From assembly GCF_023746615.1 (NCBI RefSeq), contig NZ_CP082276.1:1426001-1490000 (forward strand): a stretch of 64,000 bases of DNA, written 5' to 3'. The position numbers were made by a program, and so were the translations under genes. The notes under the pieces are model-generated. The model worked only from the letters and a program-made list of their open reading frames with translations. It had not been told where the DNA came from and made no database searches. Within the stretch, counting starts at the first letter, position 1; every line of letters begins with the position of its first letter. Below, in pieces: positions 60,761-64,000 of the stretch. Source of the stretch: Grimontia kaedaensis (GTDB lineage: Bacteria > Pseudomonadota > Gammaproteobacteria > Enterobacterales > Vibrionaceae).

Positions 60761-61510
60761 ATGTCGGTGATTTCGAATGAGCCAGTTGAGATTTATGGCG
60801 AGTCTGATGTCGATTTCCTTTACGGGTCAACCCAGCGCGATTATTTCAACCTGGAACAAGATACTGATGATATCACTGTCATTGCTTACAGGGGCGATGA
60901 TGATATCTTTGGAAGCTACGGCGACGACCTGCTCGTTGGCGGCGCGGGTAATGACTTCATTTATTCTCGCTATGGTAGCAACGTCATGCGCGGAGGCTCG
61001 GGCGACGATCAACTGCTGAGTAAAAACCACCCCAGCGATGATCGTGGTGAATACCGAGATGTGCTTTCAGGTGGCTCGGGTAACGATGTGCTGTCATCAG
61101 AAAGTTCACAAAACTGCACCATGAATGGTGGCTCAGGCGACGATATTTTCTCCTTCCGCGATTTAGGGGCGGCGCAGTCTGGCGTCAGCTTTTGTATTGG
61201 TGGAGATGGCGCGGACATATTCCGGTTCTATGAGTTCGAAACCCATGAAGATATTGATCCGACTAATTCAGTGGTTCGCATCAAAGACTTTGAAGTCGGT
61301 GTCGACAGCCTCAACTTTCACTATTACAGCGATGAATACCGCACAGATGAGGACACCTCCTTCATCATCAAACAAATGGGCTCAAACATGGTCATCGACT
61401 TTGAGGACAAAGTGACCATTATGCTGCACGGTGTTGATAGCAATTCAGTCACCATGAGCGATCTCTTCGCCAACAACCAACCCGAACCAATCGACCCGAT
61501 TTTGTATTGA
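60761..61510 (+). CDS. Small RTX (calcium-binding nonapeptide repeat) protein
   Basis: 249 residues from the ATG preceded by AAGGGAAGG; an in-frame Met at 60701 is not used. The centre carries five or so nonapeptide repeats GGxGxDxxx: GGAGNDFIY, GGSGDDQLL, GGSGNDVLS, GGSGDDIFS and GGDGADIFR (about 70-170). They fold into a calcium-binding beta-roll and usually mark type I secretion substrates. The C-terminal part (about 175-249) resembles the acidic flank that serves as secretion signal in such proteins. No toxin domain and no type I secretion genes lie nearby. Confidence 0.82.
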   Translation: MSVISNEPVEIYGESDVDFLYGSTQRDYFNLEQDTDDITVIAYRGDDDIFGSYGDDLLVGGAGNDFIYSRYGSNVMRGGSGDDQLLSKNHPSDDRGEYRDVLSGGSGNDVLSSESSQNCTMNGGSGDDIFSFRDLGAAQSGVSFCIGGDGADIFRFYEFETHEDIDPTNSVVRIKDFEVGVDSLNFHYYSDEYRTDEDTSFIIKQMGSNMVIDFEDKVTIMLHGVDSNSVTMSDLFANNQPEPIDPILY

Positions 61511-61524
61511 ACAGATACAACCGG

Positions 61525-61550
61525 AAAAGCATCGCTCAGACGGTGCTTTT
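61525..61550 (+). terminator. Terminator after the RTX gene
   Basis: AAAAGCATCG / CGGTGCTTTT, 9 of 10 bp, loop CTCAGA, T-rich tail. Confidence 0.75.
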
Positions 61551-61565
61551 CTTTCGGCGACAGCG

Positions 61566-61596
61566 AAAAAAAAACCTCAGCTCAGAGAAGCTGAGG
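61566..61596 (-). terminator. Orphan minus-strand terminator (possible sRNA 3' end)
   Basis: CCTCAGCT / AGCTGAGG stem of 8 bp, loop TCTCTG-type, followed on the minus strand by nine Us. No minus-strand gene lies upstream in the intergenic region, so it may end a small RNA. Confidence 0.7.
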
Positions 61597-61941
61597 CCAT
61601 GGTTGATGACCGTGGTGTTCAATGCCCTTCGCAGGGACATAACCAGAGAGTGAATGATGTATCGGAAAGCAGGAGTATCTTGATGCTATGATGTTTCAGT
61701 GGCATGAAGACACAGTCACTGTTTCATGACATTGGCATCCATGGAAGAGCCCAATTTTCCCATTTACATTTAGTTGCACACTTAGATGTCACCACTCGAA
61801 GGTATTTGATATTCAACTCGCTTATTTCAAAATCAATTCGACTCAGTTCAATCTATTGAATATATGTAGTGAAACGCGCCGTGAATTCTGGGCATTTCGT
61901 TGTTTTTTTACACACCACCAATAACATATTCGATAGTTAAG

Positions 61942-63042
61942 TTGTTTTTGGAAACTAAAGCTTTGTCGATCAAGTTAAGCCGCACGACAAATACGGCTGG
62001 CATTATCAATTCCCTTTGGCAATCTCCCGGCGTCTCACGCATTGATGTCGCAGCCAAGCTCGGGTTGGATAAATCCACCGTCACCAAAACCGTCAACCAT
62101 CTGCTGGATATCGGGATGATCCTCGAGCAGCCGCAAATGGTCACGGGTAAAGGTGGTCGCCCAAAGGTTTCGCTCGTCTTTAATCCGGATTTTGGCGTGC
62201 TAGTTGGAGTCGATGTTAACTCTGATACCTTGAAAGTTTCCGTCGTCAACTTGCTCGGTCAGGTCGTTTATCACGACATGCTTCCCATCGACACACACGC
62301 TCCTATCGACAAAGCAATGTTGGCGGCGCTTGTTCCCAGTGTTAATGCTATTCAGAAGCTGTTTCCCCGAATCCTTGCGATCGGTATTGGTATGCCCGGT
62401 GTCATCGATCCTGATAAAAACCAACTTTTAGTTTCCCATGCACTGTCGGTGCGTTCGTCAATTAACTTCGCTACCCAGTTCAAACGACTTTTTCCTTACC
62501 CGGTTTTTCTGGATAACGATGCCAATTGCGGTGCCTGGGGTGAACTTATGCAGCAACGTAGTCTGCCCTACGACCATTTCCTCTACGTGTTGCTTTCTAC
62601 CCACCATGCCCGAGAGCTTTATCATCGTCTTGGCGTTGGTGTTGGTGTTGTGCTTAACCGTCAACTTTTCTATGGCGAAAACTATATGGCAGGCCAATTT
62701 AACAGTCAGGAGCTCATGCGCGGCGCAGAGCCAACTCCAAGTGTCATCATTGAAGAGTTCTCTGCTCTTGCCGTCAATCTTTGTAGCCTGATGAGTATTC
62801 GCCGCATCGTCATCGGTGGGAATGGTCTTTCATTCGGATCTGAACTCGCAACATCTCTTCGCAAACACAGCGATTCTCTATCGGGTTCACTGATTCTCAA
62901 ACCAAACATTGAATTTTCATTGTTGGGGCCTCAGGCCGCAGCGATGGGCGCGGCCTCAATGGCCTGGCAGAAATTACTCACGGCAGAACTGAAGCTGGCA
63001 GAGAGCCTAAGCCTGTCCGAGAACGGTAATCTTTCGATTTAG
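61942..63042 (+). CDS. ROK-family transcriptional regulator (NagC-like)
   Basis: About 366 residues. No ATG or GTG is near the family start; TTG codons at 61942, 61948 and 61963 are possible, and the far end of the ORF at 61900 adds more residues, so the start is not settled. The N-terminal HTH shows SPGVSRIDVAAKLGLDKSTVTKTVNHLLD, followed by a ROK sugar-binding domain with VLVGVDVNSDTLKV and the DNDANCGAWGE motif. The usual ROK zinc-site Cys cluster (CxCGxxGC) is not obvious. It lies 21 bases ahead of a GH20-like gene, so it probably controls sugar use there. Confidence 0.87.
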   Translation: MFLETKALSIKLSRTTNTAGIINSLWQSPGVSRIDVAAKLGLDKSTVTKTVNHLLDIGMILEQPQMVTGKGGRPKVSLVFNPDFGVLVGVDVNSDTLKVSVVNLLGQVVYHDMLPIDTHAPIDKAMLAALVPSVNAIQKLFPRILAIGIGMPGVIDPDKNQLLVSHALSVRSSINFATQFKRLFPYPVFLDNDANCGAWGELMQQRSLPYDHFLYVLLSTHHARELYHRLGVGVGVVLNRQLFYGENYMAGQFNSQELMRGAEPTPSVIIEEFSALAVNLCSLMSIRRIVIGGNGLSFGSELATSLRKHSDSLSGSLILKPNIEFSLLGPQAAAMGAASMAWQKLLTAELKLAESLSLSENGNLSI

Positions 63043-63063
63043 GGTGAATGACAAGGACGTCTG

Positions 63064-64000
63064 ATGGTAACCATTTTTCCCGCACCAAAACGCTACTCGC
63101 CCGGATACGCCAGTAAACGTATTTGTGTTTCCAGCATCATAGCGACCTGTCCGGTCAATTTTGGCGCAAAACTACATCACGCTGCTCTCACGTATCGGCA
63201 CGATCCGGATTTGCCCGAACAAGGATTCCGGATTAGCTTTCCCAGTGATGGGGTTACCATTGAATACCGCGACCTTCGTGGGGTTCGTTATGCACATCTC
63301 GCCATCAATCAGCTTATTGATACTCAGGCAGTCGTCAAGCAAGACGCTGTGATTGAAGATTGGCCAGACTTCCCCACGCGCTCAGTGTTGCTCGATATCA
63401 GCCGGGATCGCGTGCCCACTATGGATACACTAAAGCGACTGATTGATTACTTCAGTACTCTGCGCTTCAACCAGTTCCAGCTCTACACTGAGCACACCTT
63501 CGCCTACCGAAAACATGAAACGGTGTGGCGAGATTACTCACCAATGACGGCAGAAGAAATCCGTGAAATCGACGCATACTGCCAACAGGTCGGTATTGAA
63601 TTGGTCGCCAATCAGGCAACATTCGGACATATGGAAAAGTGGCTCTGCCATCCCGAATACCAGCATCTTGCAGAACAAACCACGGGCTTTCTTGATCAAC
63701 GAGGCGATTTCAGACCCGGCGCTTTTGGACTGAACCCCATCAGCGAACAAACCGCAGAGTTTATTGATCAACTGCTATCAGAAGTTACGCCCAATTTTTC
63801 CAGTGACATTCTGAACATCAACTTTGACGAAACCATGGACTTGGGTGTCAATGCCAGCAAATCGGCTTGCGAGATTTTCGGTAAAGGTAAAGTCTTCCTC
63901 AACTACCTCAACAAGGTGTTGGAAGTCGCAAACTCAAAAGGCAAGCAATGCCAGATTTTCAGTGACATGTTGTTCCGTTATCCGAATCTTATCGATCAGC
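63064..64000 (+). CDS. Glycoside hydrolase family 20-like protein (5' part)
   Basis: 312 codons from the ATG at 63064 (AAGGA six bases upstream) to the window end. The frame is open throughout. The segment DFPTRSVLLDISRDRVPTMDTLKRLIDYFSTLRFNQFQLYTEHTFAY (seen as RSVLLDISRDRVPT, KRLIDYFS and LRFNQFQLYTEHTF) is the start of the TIM barrel of GH20 beta-N-acetylhexosaminidases and NINFDET carries the catalytic Asp-Glu pair. An N-terminal zincin-like domain precedes it. Likely removes N-acetylhexosamine from oligosaccharides. It is in an operon with the upstream ROK regulator gene. Confidence 0.8.
   Translation, partial: MVTIFPAPKRYSPGYASKRICVSSIIATCPVNFGAKLHHAALTYRHDPDLPEQGFRISFPSDGVTIEYRDLRGVRYAHLAINQLIDTQAVVKQDAVIEDWPDFPTRSVLLDISRDRVPTMDTLKRLIDYFSTLRFNQFQLYTEHTFAYRKHETVWRDYSPMTAEEIREIDAYCQQVGIELVANQATFGHMEKWLCHPEYQHLAEQTTGFLDQRGDFRPGAFGLNPISEQTAEFIDQLLSEVTPNFSSDILNINFDETMDLGVNASKSACEIFGKGKVFLNYLNKVLEVANSKGKQCQIFSDMLFRYPNLIDQ

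Larger units (their letters stand above)
61511..61941. other. Intergenic region between RTX and ROK genes
   Basis: About 430 bases without a protein gene. It contains the RTX terminator (61525-61550), a minus-strand terminator (61566-61596) and presumably the ROK promoter at its right end. Confidence 0.55.

Noticed and set aside
1..64000. CRISPR arrays, tRNA or rRNA genes, prophage or integrase genes
   Set aside because: No direct-repeat array, cloverleaf with CCA-type end, rRNA core sequence or phage protein was recognised on either strand by eye; a tRNA scan would be needed to exclude tRNAs fully.

Overview
The window looks like chromosomal DNA of a marine gammaproteobacterium of the Vibrionaceae (Enterovibrio/Grimontia/Photobacterium-like; the genus cannot be settled from sequence alone). 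The clues are a 382-residue NptA-type Na/phosphate symporter, the long (about 480 aa) GAPDH, an ectABC-ask ectoine operon, a vibriolysin-like M4 protease with chitin-binding modules, a YjfLMC-like trio, and many small LysR-regulated units. No tRNA, rRNA, CRISPR array, phage genes or intact transposase were found. Intrinsic terminators are plentiful and mark most transcription units.

Layout. 1-4.4 kb: end of a fetB-like iron exporter gene, nptA, a large lipoprotein, a periplasmic glutathione peroxidase. 4.6-7.8 kb: IclR regulator convergent with a polar amino-acid ABC importer (substrate-binding protein, permease, ATPase, overlapping starts and stops). 8.0-10.9 kb: VWA lipoprotein, ECF sigma factor and a small membrane protein, translationally coupled. 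11-20.4 kb: small accessory genes (C1q-like secreted protein, NTF2-like protein, degenerate MBL protein, VOC protein, MCP) mixed with LysR and AraC regulators, often divergent. 20.4-25.4 kb: DUF1127 protein, a REC-EAL protein with an Asn at the phosphorylation site, an AT-rich gene-poor stretch with decayed genes, a DUF6506 gene flanked by two matching palindromes, and a LysR gene.

25.5-32.3 kb is the most coherent metabolic unit: a D-glutamate-cyclase-like hydro-lyase, a DctPQM TRAP importer, 5-oxoprolinase PxpABC and an NTF2-like protein. This predicts uptake and opening of 5-oxoproline (pyroglutamate) or a related compound to glutamate. 32.4-43 kb: GNAT acetyltransferase, LruC-domain secreted protein plus lipoprotein, NmrA-type reductase/TetR, cupin, small lipoprotein, YdcH-like protein, a badly decayed enoyl-CoA hydratase gene, an orphan Flp pilin and a prolyl oligopeptidase. 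43-45.1 kb: DUF350-DUF1190-glutathionylspermidine-synthase-like trio. 45.2-51 kb: GAPDH divergent from the osmoprotection operon ectA-ectB-ectC-ask, with a perfect 13-bp inverted repeat between them and a strong terminator inside the operon before ask.

51.6-64 kb: secreted M4 protease, a 3-hydroxyisobutyrate-dehydrogenase-family enzyme next to a deleted MocR regulator gene, DUF2750 protein, MOSC protein with a MauG/CcpA-type dihaem peroxidase, glutaredoxin 2, a 49-residue protein, an MFS transporter, a small RTX-repeat protein, an orphan minus-strand terminator that may end an sRNA, and a ROK regulator followed by a GH20-like glycosidase that runs off the window.

At least three genes (NTF2-like, enoyl-CoA hydratase, MocR) are clear or likely pseudogenes with internal deletions, so the genome has gone through recent gene loss. 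No unmistakably new multi-gene system (defence island, novel secretion system) is visible. The best candidates for new biology are the 5-oxoproline operon with its extra genes, the VWA-ECF unit with its start-codon hairpin, the paired palindromes and the candidate sRNA.
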